DNA from: Sanderia malayensis
Lineage: Eukaryota > Cnidaria > Scyphozoa > Semaeostomeae > Pelagiidae
Reading direction: 5' to 3'
Assembly (NCBI GenBank): GCA_013076295.1
Contig: RQOL01000729.1
Coordinates: 3,534,001 to 3,598,000, forward strand
DNA length: 64,000 nt
Shown in pieces: positions 24,416 to 33,418 of this stretch. The translations under genes and the position numbers were made by a program. How positions within the stretch are numbered: the first letter of the stretch is position 1; every line of letters begins with the position of its first letter. The notes under the pieces were generated by a model. That model worked only from the letters and a program-made list of their open reading frames with translations. It ran no database searches and was not told the DNA's origin.

Positions 24416-25387
24416 TCTAATATTACTATTCTGCGATGTCACGTGATGACGCATTTTCCTTGCCAAAAACAATAGATTCGACCCGAAACAATAGGTCGAA
24501 CGCCCAAAAACAATGGGCCGAAACGGCGAACCGTGTAATCACAAAGGCTTTTTTGTACGTGGGTATATGGCAATGAAATTCACACTGAGTGTTTCGTTTA
24601 TTAATTTAACCAGGGTAATGGATTTTGTTTTTCGATTTTCTCCCTAGTTATTGAATTATTCCACTAATTATTCTGCTAATTGTGCTATCACGAAAAAACT
24701 ACGGTTTACGCTGACGAAACTTCCAAATTCGCGTAGCGAATTCCAAATTCGAACAAAGCGTTCGCTGTTCACGTGACGCGTCTCGCTTTTTGCTGCAAGT
24801 TGATTGGCTCTTTTTGCCCGACCCACGTGGTAGGCCTAATGTAACAGCCCAAAGTTTTAATCAACAAATTATGATAAGGGATTATCAGGCGAGCGCAGCG
24901 AGCTAACCTATTGTACGTGGGGTTCAAAGAGGCATGAGCATAAGCGAATGCAGCGCACGAAGTGCGCCAACCACAGGCGAGCGCAGCGAGCTAACCCATT
25001 GTACGTGGGGTTCAAAGAGACATGAGCGTGAGCGAATGCAGCGCACGAAGTGCGCCAACCACAGGCGAGCGTAGCGAGCTAACCCATTGTATGTGGGGTT
25101 CAAAGAGGCATGAGCATAAGCGAATGCAGCGCACGAAGTGCGCCAACCACAGGCGAGCGCAGCGAGCTAACCCATTGTATGTGGGGTTGAAAGGGGCATG
25201 AGCGTAAGCGAATGCAGCGCACGAAGTGCGCCAACCACAGGCGAGCGCAGCGAGCTAACCCATTGTATGTGGGGTTCAAAGAGGCATGAGCGTAAGCGAA
25301 TGCAGCGCACGAAGTGCGCCAACCACATTAAGTTTTTTTCACTTGCCCCCCTCCGGGAAGCGAGCGAACGCGAGCGCCCCCGGCTAG
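24416..25387 (+). mobile_element. Helitron array unit 4 (short, no minisatellite)
   Basis: Starts TCTAATATTACTATTCTGCG followed by TCACGTGATGACGC, has repeated ACAATAG.TCGAAC motifs, and ends GCGCCCCCGGCTAG with host T at 25388. Its first ~400 bp resemble the elements at 13.1, 25.9 and 59.0 kb. The 3' half is a tandem array of an ~88-bp hairpin module. Confidence 0.75.
24880..25320. repeat. five tandem ~88-bp hairpin modules
   Basis: Each unit holds GGCGAGCGCAGCGAGCTAAC, then CATTGTACGTGGGGTTCAAA, a GAGCATAAGCGAATGC stretch, and the inverted repeat GCGCACGAAGTGCGC. Units start near 24885, 24975, 25063, 25152 and 25240. Confidence 0.8.
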
Positions 25388-25930
25388 TCTAGTATTATTC
25401 TGTGAAACATTTCCACTTACCTCTGAATCAACTTCCTTTGTGTAAACATTGCCCTCCATAATAACAGCATCTTGACTTTTCATACCAACTTCCCCGATCT
25501 GGCACGTCACTAAAGACTTCTTCCTCATTTTAGCTAAATTGTGTATTGCTGTTTGTGATATTTGTATCAAAATAAAAAATATAGATGCTTTCAGCTGCTG
25601 AAATGCCAGACTGCTAAGTTTGTAGTCTAATTCTAGGCGCAAAGAGCACAAATCGATTTTTAAGAGCGCAAAATTGATATTTTCACTGCTCAAACTTGTA
25701 AAAACAGCGCAAAGGCCCAGTTTTGTAACAAGAGCAAAGAAAGAGCGCAAAGTATTTTGAATGGAACTCTGAGTCTTTTGTTATGTGTCCAGGAATTTCA
25801 CTCGACAATCTTTTCCCTTGTTTTGCAAATGTTTGCAAACAAAGTTTCACAAACAAAGGTGGACGACTGACTTGTGTTTGTTCTGTTGATAAGAAGTGTC
25901 TGTCACCATGTCACCATAGTCTATTGACTA

Positions 25931-26553
25931 CTAGCCGGGGGCGCTCGCGTTCGCTCGCTTCCCGGAGGGGGGCAAGTGAAAAGAACTTAATTTGGTTGGC
26001 GCACTTCGTGCGCTGCATTCGCTAACGCTCATGCCCCTTTCAACCCCACTTGCAATGGGTTAGCTCGCTACGCTCGCCTGATAATCCCTTATCATAATTC
26101 GTTGATTAAAACTTTGGGCTTGTTTACATTAGGCCTACCACGTGGGTCGGGCAAAAAGAACCAATCAACTTGCAGCAAACAGCGAAACGCATCACGTGAA
26201 CAGCGAACGCTTTGTTCGAATTTGGAGTTCGTGACGCGAATTTGGAATTTTCACCACCGTAAACCGTAGTTTTTTCGTGATAGCACAATTAGCAGAATAA
26301 TTAATGGAATAATTCAATAATTAGGGAGAAAATCGAAAAACAAAATCCATTACCCTGGTTAAATTAATAAACTAAACATTCAGTGTGAGTTTCATTGCCA
26401 TATACCCACATACAAAAAAGCCTTTGTGATCACACGGTTCGCCGTTTCGACCCATTGTTTTTGGGCGTTCGACCCATTTTTTTCGGGTCGAATCTATTGT
26501 TTTTGGCGAGGAAAATGCGTCATCACGTGACTCCGCAGAATATATATATTAGA
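25931..26553 (-). mobile_element. 623-bp non-autonomous Helitron
   Basis: On the minus strand it starts TCTAATATATATATTCTGCG (26553) after host A and ends GCCCCCGGCTAG (25931) before host T. It contains one hairpin module (GCGCACGAAGTGCGC) and the CACGTGATGACGC box. The smallest complete copy in the window, so useful as the family's minimal form. Confidence 0.8.
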
Positions 26554-26990
26554 TGCAGTCACGACGAGGACACATGACTGATATTGAGGCGCCAATTCAA
26601 TTCAATTCTGAGTTTAATATTCACAAATACGTTTTCCAAAATCCAGACTGATGAGGAGTGAGGACTGAGTTTTTTAGCACTGCCACAGCACAAGAACCTA
26701 AAGACCTTTTATTAAGCTGATGAACAAGGTAGGTTATTGAATATTATTTGCTTTTTAAAATTGTTTTCCAGTTTTTAATCAAAGAAATCATAATTTTGCC
26801 TGAACTGTCTGTAACTTTTGCCCCAACTGCCTAAAGGTTTAGTAGGCCTAGGCCTATTTTTTTACAATGAACAATGCAATGTATTTGATTGATATTGATA
26901 TACATGTTGATTGTTGATGTTCCTTTTATTGCAAATTATTTCCTTTATTAAACCTTCACTCAAATTTTATAATTTTTCCTAATTTTTAGA
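26554..26990. other. no gene recognised
   Basis: AT-rich sequence before the zinc-finger exon. A pyrimidine-rich stretch ending TTTTTAG (26989) could be an acceptor for the exon that follows, so part may be an intron. Confidence 0.4.
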
Positions 26991-27018
26991 TGTATTGCAA
27001 TCAGCCCAGTTAAACATC

Positions 27019-28253
27019 ATGTCCAATTTAATTACAAGTTCAAGTTGTGCTGTTTGTCAATGTGAAGTTGGTTCAGCACACAAGTGCAAAATTTGCCTTG
27101 AAAATTTTCACCTTATCTGTGGAACCCCAGATCAGAGTTCTGAAGAAGGATTTGGTCAGGTTGTTACATGCTTTAATTGCTCATCAAAAAATGAAGGTAG
27201 GCCGAACTTTTATCGTTTTTGTGTGCACAGGGATTATTTGGAATTATTGTTTTGGTGATTTTAGCCCTCCCTCCAACTCCTATTACTTACTAGTCTTAAA
27301 CAGTATAACCTCATAATACAGACCCAATAAAAGTTATCATTAGACTTCACAAAGTGATGGATTAAATGAACTCATAGACCATATGTAAAATGTAATTCTT
27401 AGTTCCTTTAAAAGGACACCTCAAGAAGGACGGGCAATCCACCCTCATGCACCCCTCTCTGGTATTCCTGAGTTTGATTACTGAAATTGGTTAAAATGTT
27501 CTGTTCCTGTGAATTATTACCTACCAGTCCTACCTAAAGATAAAATCTGAAAATGAAAGAACCTGATAGAGTAGATAGCTCTGGCACACAGTCTTCGCCA
27601 TGAGGAAATTGTCATACCTGCGGTTAACACATACAGTTATTTGATACACCTTAAATTGTATCATGTGTGTGATAATGCATGCAACCACACTTGCACTCAT
27701 CAAATTACGATGTCTGGGCACATACAGTCATTTCATCCCATGAAAAACTGAAGTCACATACATACGATTCCTAATGCCATTGATTTAATCTTGGGAATTC
27801 TTCTCTAATACAGTGGAAACCCCACTTAGTGGAAACCTGATAACGTCTCTACATAAATCTGAAACATCATTTTTTATTCTAGGTATATTATCAACTGAGA
27901 AGATCCCTTTGTCAAGTAGCAAAGGAAAAGGAACTACACCATCAGGTTATTTTAATTGGCAGTTTTCTTGAGTTTATTCCTTCATCTTGATATTAATTAG
28001 TTGTTGTGACTGAATTCATTTCATATCAAAATTTACTTATGGCTGCATGTCATTTTCCCCCCAGCTTTCAGTGTTATGATGAAAACACTATGACGATAAA
28101 ATGTCATGAACAAAAGAGAAACAGAATTACATTAAGTAGATACAACGCATCTTACATTGAGCGTCACATAGCGGCAATGCACAAGAATGATGACCAAGAT
28201 GTTTTTATTGTGCAAGCTGATCATCCAAAGGGCAAAGCTGCATTGAAATTGTA
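27019..28253 (+). CDS. Cys-rich zinc-finger protein, tentative multi-exon model
   Basis: First exon from ATG 27019 to about 27195 encodes a cysteine cluster: CAVCQCEVGSAHKCKICLEN, then FHLICG, then VVTCFNC. This resembles a small CxxC...CxxC...HxxC...CxxC zinc module. It ends at donor GAAG|GTAGG. A possible second exon follows acceptor TTCTAG at about 27882 (ILSTEKIPLSSSKGKG) with donor CAG|GTTATT near 27944. A third open stretch (about 28062-28253) encodes CYDENTMTIKCHEQ and YIERHIAAMHKN, a C2H2/BED-like arrangement. Its frame does not join cleanly to the second exon, so the model is unproven. The module resembles N-termini of transposon-derived proteins, but I cannot name the family. Confidence 0.35.
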
Positions 28254-28259
28254 AGCAAT

Positions 28260-28690
28260 TTTTCGTATTGTAGTGATTTTCAATACTAATTCAAAGGGTT
28301 CAGAGGATTTGTGTGTCGGTTTTCTCCCGAGGACTACGATTCTGGTAAAGTAGTTTATCCTTCAACATATAGGCTGTGGGCTGTGAAACTCTATCTTTTA
28401 CTTTTGTCGCACCCCTCGTGGAACTAAATAATTTTTACACCAAATTATAGATAAAAGCTTACTCTTTCATATTCAACTGCCCCCCAAGCTGGGTGGTTGC
28501 ACAAACGTGAGAAATGCTCTTCCAAAGTTCAAGTTATTTGACCATGAAGCCATTTTGAAACCGCCATTTTTAATTGCCTTAGCCTCGTTGCGAACGTGTG
28601 GGCATAAAATCCAGAACCGCCTAAGTATACGAAATGGTATGGAAATTCTTGGTCCATAGAATACCAGCAACTGGATCACCAAGCAACAGG
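28260..28690. other. no gene recognised
   Basis: Spacer between the zinc-finger model and the next transposase relative. Moderately AT-rich, with no TIR-like match found to the element's 3' side. Confidence 0.4.
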
Positions 28691-28707
28691 TGATCAAAAC
28701 AAAAAAT

Positions 28708-31283
28708 ATGGCTGACAATGAAGATGGAGAAACGAATGAAGATATTACGAAAAGTGAAATTTCTTCATGTTTTATGCATTTTGATGGTGTTGTTGAGTCG
28801 CTCTCAAAAGTATCTCTTAAAAGAATAAAAAAGTTTATTACATGCAGATCGAAATGGGCTGAACTTCAGTGTCAACAAGGTGAAATAGCGAGACAATCAT
28901 TTAATTTGTTCAGTGATGAATGTGTAAAAAATAGTTATATCGAGGAACACCAAAACAACTTTGATTTGAAATGGTTTCATCATGCAAAGTGTTACAAAAA
29001 GTTTTGTGACGAAGAGTTGATCAGACGGCAACACAGCAAACAGAAAACCCAAGAACAGGAAAGCTGTTGCTCAACACAAACCGAGAAGGAAGTCGAGACA
29101 AGGGCAAGAAAACTTACTCGTCTTTCATTACTATCACCAGCATCTGGTGAATCAAATAAGGCAGTACCTCAACAGAGAAGTAAGCATGTTCTTCCAGAAA
29201 GATGCATTATTTGCCGAAGAACTACTCCCTAGTTTATGAAGAACAAGGTAAGCTATTTTGTTTTAAGGAAAGACTAAGTGTGTATTGTAATGGAATCTGA
29301 AGAACTGAAATATGAATTTTTCATTCCCTGTAACGTATAACATAATAGATGTAAATACCATTATTTTTTTCTTTTCAGCGTGATGCAAAAAGAGTCAGAC
29401 AGCCCTTGGTCACATGTGAGACAGTGAATGCAGGTCTTTTGAGGGATGCTGCAGAGCAGAAGAATGATGAGAAAATTGAAGAAAACATGACCATGAGGGA
29501 AACTGAAATGACTGATGACAGTGATGACAGTGATGCTAATGTTGATAATGATGACAGAGGAAATGGAGCAGCAAGCACAACTGGTTTCTTTGTCAATGAG
29601 CTACAAACATTGTACAATGCTGCATTGATTATTCGTAAAAAGCTCAAGGATAGTCCAAAGCTTTATCTTCCATGGCCGCCTCTTGCATCAGACATTACGT
29701 TTGATAATGCCAAGAAAGTAGTACCCTCTGAACTGTTTAATATGTTGTCTTGGATATGTGGTTTCTCTGAAGAAGCTGTATTGAGCAACTATGTACCAAT
29801 CAAGAAGAAACAAAGTACCAAAATAATGTCAATAGCCCAGGATTTGGTATTTGCTGCGTCTGGTGGCAAGAAACCTTGTGAGTGACCATATCGTTAAATT
29901 GCTGAGACTTTTGTTCCAGCGTTATCTTGAATCACTGCCGAATGACCATAAAGAAAAAGTTGTTGCTTTGATCGGTATACAAGCAATTAATTTTAAAGAC
30001 TTGGATTTTTTTTATTTTGTATTTTCTAGATTTTACCAAATTTAACACAACACTATTTCCTCTCAGAAAAACTTGCTGCAGAGTTTCCAACAGCAAAATA
30101 CTGTTTATTGGTAGACTCTGATGATTTTGGAAAATTGTGGAAAGATTTGTTCATATTTGCCAATTCTCAGGCTTCAAAATACCCAACATTTGCACTTTGG
30201 ATGACATACATTGAAATGGTGCAAATACTCTTGCTGTTCCTGCGTGCAACAAGGAGCAATGATTGGGACCTACATCTTTCAGCAGTGAGATCAATGTTAC
30301 CATGGTTCTTTGTGACTGATCGAGTCCATTACTCAACATATGGGACAGCATATTGGCTAGAAATGTCATGCATAGAGCAAACAAATCCAGGTGAGATACA
30401 ATTTCATATAAAGAATTACTATATCTTGCTCTGGAAGTATATGAAACCCATAATGATTTAAACCCACCATTCATGAAAAGTCTTGTTATTAAAAATTTGT
30501 TACTGTATACTGTAGTTGCATAACGAACTATCTTTGCTTAGGAGCATTATCTGGAATAATTACAAACTGGACTTGTCAAAGACAGCAAATGTATGGGTTC
30601 TCATCAGTTGCATGTGACCAGGTCATGGAGCAAACATACAACAGAGATTCTAAAGTCAGAGGTGGGTTGGTTGGATTCACCCTCAACAGAGCTGCTGTGC
30701 ACAGGTGGATAATGGCTCAAGGAGAAAGAGGAGCAATGAAACGACAGTGTCTCGCCATGGCTGGACTAGCTTCTGATGGAAGGTAAAGGCATCTTTAGAA
30801 CCTCTAGTTTAATTCTGTAGTCTTTATTTTATCAAGCGATTATTTTATTTTACAAATGAACTTCTTCTTTTCTTGCAGATCACGAAAAGACTTGGATAAA
30901 ACGCAAGCAAAATATCACGAAAATGAAGTAAATAGTGTGCTGGAAATCATTTCAAGTATGACCAATCCTTTTGGAATCCAAGAAGAAAGCATGCTAAATA
31001 TCGCAAGTGGTGTGGTTGCAGCACCAGCTATTTGTAAAGATATGTTATCAGCAAAAGAGATTGGAGAAACGAAATGCAAAGCCTTCATCAATGATCAATT
31101 GCTTACAGAGTCTCCAGACCTCTTTGCTCCAATCAAAGCTGCTAAGTTGAAAACCTTTTCAACCATCAACACTGTCAGTAAAGTTCTGACAAGTAAAGGC
31201 CAAGTAGTTGAACTCAAGAGTGATATAAAATTTGTAACAAGATTATTGGCGATTGCAAATACAAGAGTAGTATATATATGCTA
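28708..31283 (+). pseudogene. Academ-like transposase relative, intron-rich, 3'-truncated
   Basis: Starts at ATG 28708 (MADNEDGE). Exon pieces with visible splice sites: 28708-29247 (KWFHHAKCYKKF, ERCIICRR, donor AAG|GTAAGC), about 29380-29880 (acceptor TTTTCAG; SWICGFSEEAVLSNYVP), about 30066-30390 (acceptor CTCTCAG; FALWMTYIEM, RATRSNDWDLHL, donor CAG|GTGAGA), 30541-30782 (CDQVMEQTYNRDSK), and about 30880-31283 (MTNPFG, DLFAPIKAAKLKTF, VVELKSDIKF). It corresponds to the region before the nuclease domain of the 946-5548 protein, and stops at RVVY just before that domain. A TAG lies in the first exon and a conserved middle block is missing. It may be a host-captured copy or a decayed transposon; no TIRs were found. 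Confidence 0.65.
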
Positions 31284-31284
31284 A

Positions 31285-31619
31285 CGAGCAGCCACTTTTT
31301 TTTTAATGTTTAAGGATTCAAAGGTTAAATGTTTAAGGATTGCGGATTGGATGTTAAATGTTTAAGGATTATGGGTAGTGTAAGAGAAAATTGAGGTAAA
31401 GAAAAAATATTAATGAATAGTTTTGAAAGGAGGGATTGGTGGGGGTTAAATGTATAAGGATTACGGATTGGGCGTTAAATGTTTAAGGATTGGACGTTCA
31501 ATGTGTAAGGATGTTGGATAGTGTAAGAGAAAATTGATGTAAAGAAAAAATTGAGTAAAAATAAAATAAAGGAAGTGTTTTGGGTGATATAAGTAGACGC
31601 GATTTAAGATCAAGTTAAA
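31285..31619 (+). repeat. direct repeats upstream of the small-ORF cluster
   Basis: GTTAAATGTTTAAGGATT, GGTAGTGTAAGAGAAAATTGA and TAAAGAAAAAAT occur twice (about 31325-31410 and 31445-31560), with further TTAAATGTNTAAGGATT copies. It abruptly follows the truncated transposase and may be the leader or control region of the ORF cluster. Confidence 0.6.
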
Positions 31620-31835
31620 ATGCAAGAAATCATGAATGGAACAAAGTATGATTGTTGTGTAGAAAAGTTGATGGATGAAATAAAATATTGTTATGGTGTA
31701 TTGTTCATGATAACATTGATGACTTTATTGTTCACGTTTGCGTTTGGAGCTTATAGTTATTGTGTTTTAGCGAGATTGTGGGGTGACATGAATGTGCGAT
31801 ATTGTGGAAAAAGAGAGCGATGGAATGTAATATGA
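31620..31835 (+). CDS. 71-aa protein with one membrane segment
   Basis: ATG 31620 to TGA 31833-31835. Residues about 25-50 (LFMITLMTLLFTFAFGAYSY) form a strongly hydrophobic helix, flanked by an N-terminal part with CC and a C-terminal basic tail (GKRERW). No family recognised. It is the first ORF of an AT-rich plus-strand cluster that ends in the TRAF-like gene at 32573. A short unrelated ORF could arise by chance, but its composition and partners argue for a real unit. Confidence 0.4.
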   Translation: MQEIMNGTKYDCCVEKLMDEIKYCYGVLFMITLMTLLFTFAFGAYSYCVLARLWGDMNVRYCGKRERWNVI

Positions 31836-32025
31836 TGATAGATGTTATTGGAAGGAACGTAGGAAGTAAACATAACCATGTTGTTGGATATAATGTTGAA
31901 AAATAAATTTGAAGACAAAACTGTATGGTTAAAATGGGAAGAAATAAATTTCCGTGACATTGATTGAGTGTTATCTGTTTGATGAACATAACGTGCATTG
32001 GAGATTGATAAGATAGAAATTCCAT

Positions 32026-32265
32026 ATGTTTAATGAAACATTGTGTCCTTCATGTCCTTCATTACAAATGAAATATCAATGGGAAATTGAATTAATGAAT
32101 TCACGTATAGGAAGTTTGATAATAACCAAATGGTTAGTGATATTTTTGTTTACATGGGTATTTGTATTCAACTGGTATAATTTTTTTGCATTGCAACACA
32201 TAACAAAGTCATGTTTTCAAACGGAAGACATGTTGGTAAAAAAACGTCGAGCACAAGAAATTTGA
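32026..32265 (+). CDS. 79-aa protein with one membrane segment
   Basis: ATG 32026 to TGA 32263-32265. N-terminal CPSCPS, then a hydrophobic stretch around residues 33-58 (LIITKWLVIFLFTWVFVFNW), then a charged tail VKKRRAQE. The layout (short Cys-containing head, one membrane helix, basic tail) is like that of the ORF 190 bp upstream. Function unknown. Confidence 0.4.
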   Translation: MFNETLCPSCPSLQMKYQWEIELMNSRIGSLIITKWLVIFLFTWVFVFNWYNFFALQHITKSCFQTEDMLVKKRRAQEI

Positions 32266-32399
32266 AGTGTTAAATAAAAAAGAGTGATAAAAAGAGATGA
32301 AAAAAACGAGAAAGAATGAGGGCGTCAGATATGGAATGAAAGAAAATACGAGATATAGATGTGCAGTTAGCAAAGTTAAGATGGCGTAAGGAGTGTGAA

Positions 32400-32507
32400 A
32401 TGGCAAAAATAATATCCATCAAAGGTTATGAAACAGATAAATTGCGAAGTGTAGAAGAGCAAATTGAGAAGTTAGAATACCGTCGTCAAGTTGAATTTGG
32501 TGAATGA
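32400..32507 (+). CDS. 35-aa basic/acidic mini-ORF
   Basis: ATG 32400 to TGA 32505, encoding MAKIISIKGYETDKLRSVEE and a helix-prone Glu/Arg-rich tail. Too short to judge alone. Listed because it sits in line with the membrane ORFs and the TRAF-like ORF, 65 bp before the latter's ATG. Confidence 0.25.
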   Translation: MAKIISIKGYETDKLRSVEEQIEKLEYRRQVEFGE

Positions 32508-32572
32508 ATAAAAAACAGTTAGATAAAATAGTTTAAAAGGATGAAGAAGAGGAAATAAACTAATTGATCAAG

Positions 32573-33418
32573 ATGGAGTGTCCAGACTTATTAAGTTTAA
32601 CGGGCGACGACAAAATAAGAAATCTTAATCGACAATTTGCAAATTTGGTATGGCAGCGAGATGTTGAACAAGCTAGCTTTCCGGTCACTGGAAAAGTCGG
32701 GCCGCCTAACGGAGTGTACGAGAACATAAAAGAAGTAGAAGAGTTGAAAGTACCTGTTAAAAACGATAATGAGATGTTGAATGAGCTATTGGAGCAGATG
32801 AGTAGTATATCGATGAAAGTTGAAGACATAGAGAAAGAAAGAAAGAAGGAGAAGTCGGTTCAATATGATTTGAATATGATGTATGAATTGCGTGATGAAC
32901 AAAGAGCATTAGATCAAAGATTGTCAGCACAAGAAACAAGGCTATTGACTTTAGAAGAGACAGGAGCAGAGAACGGACGATTGATATGGAAGATAGGAAA
33001 TTTGACAGAAGAGCGAAGGAAAGCAATTAGATATGGGAATTCATTGTTTAGTCCAACATTTCTAACTGATAAGTTTGGATACAAAATGGGAATGAGACTT
33101 TATTTGAACGGGGATGGGATAGGACATGGAAATAGCGTGAGCCTATATATTGTTGTTTATAAAGGAGAATTTGACGATATATTGGAATGGCCTATGCTAA
33201 AGAGAATTAACTTTAAGATAATAAATCAGAGTGACAGGAAAAAAAGTGAAGAGCAGTGTTTTACTACAAAATCACCTGTAGGCGCATCGTATGAGAAACC
33301 TAAAAGCTTTAAAAATATAGCCCACGGTTTAGCGCAAATGTTGAGTTTGAAAACTTTGACGAAAGAACCCGGATTTGTTAAGAATAATCAAATGTTTATA
33401 GAGTGCACAGTAGAATAG
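32573..33418 (+). CDS. TRAF-like protein: coiled coil + MATH (TRAF-C) domain, intronless
   Basis: TRAF proteins couple TNF-receptor and Toll/IL-1-type signalling to ubiquitin ligation through a coiled coil and a C-terminal MATH domain that trimerises on receptors. Reading from ATG 32573 (MECPDLLSL), residues ~65-135 are heptad-like and charged (EQMSSISMKVEDIEKERKKE...). Residues ~140-281 match MATH: GRLIWKIGNL, then SPTFLTDKFGYKMGMRLYLN, GDGIGHGNSVSLYIVV, KGEFDDILEWPM and a terminal FIECTVE. There is no RING or TRAF zinc finger, so it would be an E3-less, possibly dominant-interfering form. The ORF is uninterrupted and ends TAG 33416. An AT-rich single-exon TRAF beside membrane mini-ORFs suggests a captured or retroposed gene or a viral accessory gene. 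That origin is inference. Confidence 0.7.
   Translation: MECPDLLSLTGDDKIRNLNRQFANLVWQRDVEQASFPVTGKVGPPNGVYENIKEVEELKVPVKNDNEMLNELLEQMSSISMKVEDIEKERKKEKSVQYDLNMMYELRDEQRALDQRLSAQETRLLTLEETGAENGRLIWKIGNLTEERRKAIRYGNSLFSPTFLTDKFGYKMGMRLYLNGDGIGHGNSVSLYIVVYKGEFDDILEWPMLKRINFKIINQSDRKKSEEQCFTTKSPVGASYEKPKSFKNIAHGLAQMLSLKTLTKEPGFVKNNQMFIECTVE

Larger units (their letters stand above)
11031..25528 (-). pseudogene. MULE/ZSWIM-type transposase gene, several exons, broken by Helitrons
   Basis: Minus-strand pieces in order. Exon 1 starts at ATG 25528 and runs to 25388, then resumes at 16092-15758 beyond a Helitron array (contains IDYACIHGGKNF and RPNQ). Exon 2 is 15472-15365 (FAR1-like, HNHEID). Exon 3 is 15160-14944 (LPRQRAINKE, TGKVVILKDI). 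A large exon follows from about 14395 to 11860: MULE core with FLVVDGNGESE and MADKDLTERDV, then LICLFHTMRNFRRE, NSTNNHLESINQ, and a SWIM zinc finger LPCCHIFALR. The last exon is 11137-11031 (KQRGRTRGLQLTAVGLP). Donor/acceptor sites are visible at most junctions. Damage includes TAG within exon 1, frameshifts in exons 1/2 and near 12450 and 12000, a TGA in VVG*MLV and a Trp-to-TGA in NEN*HPI. Typical of ZSWIM1/3-like proteins derived from Mutator-like transposases. TIRs were not identified. Confidence 0.75.

Noticed and set aside
27019..28253. Joining the Cys-rich exon and the third open stretch into one confident gene
   Set aside because: The phases of the visible splice sites do not give a continuous frame, so only a tentative model is listed.
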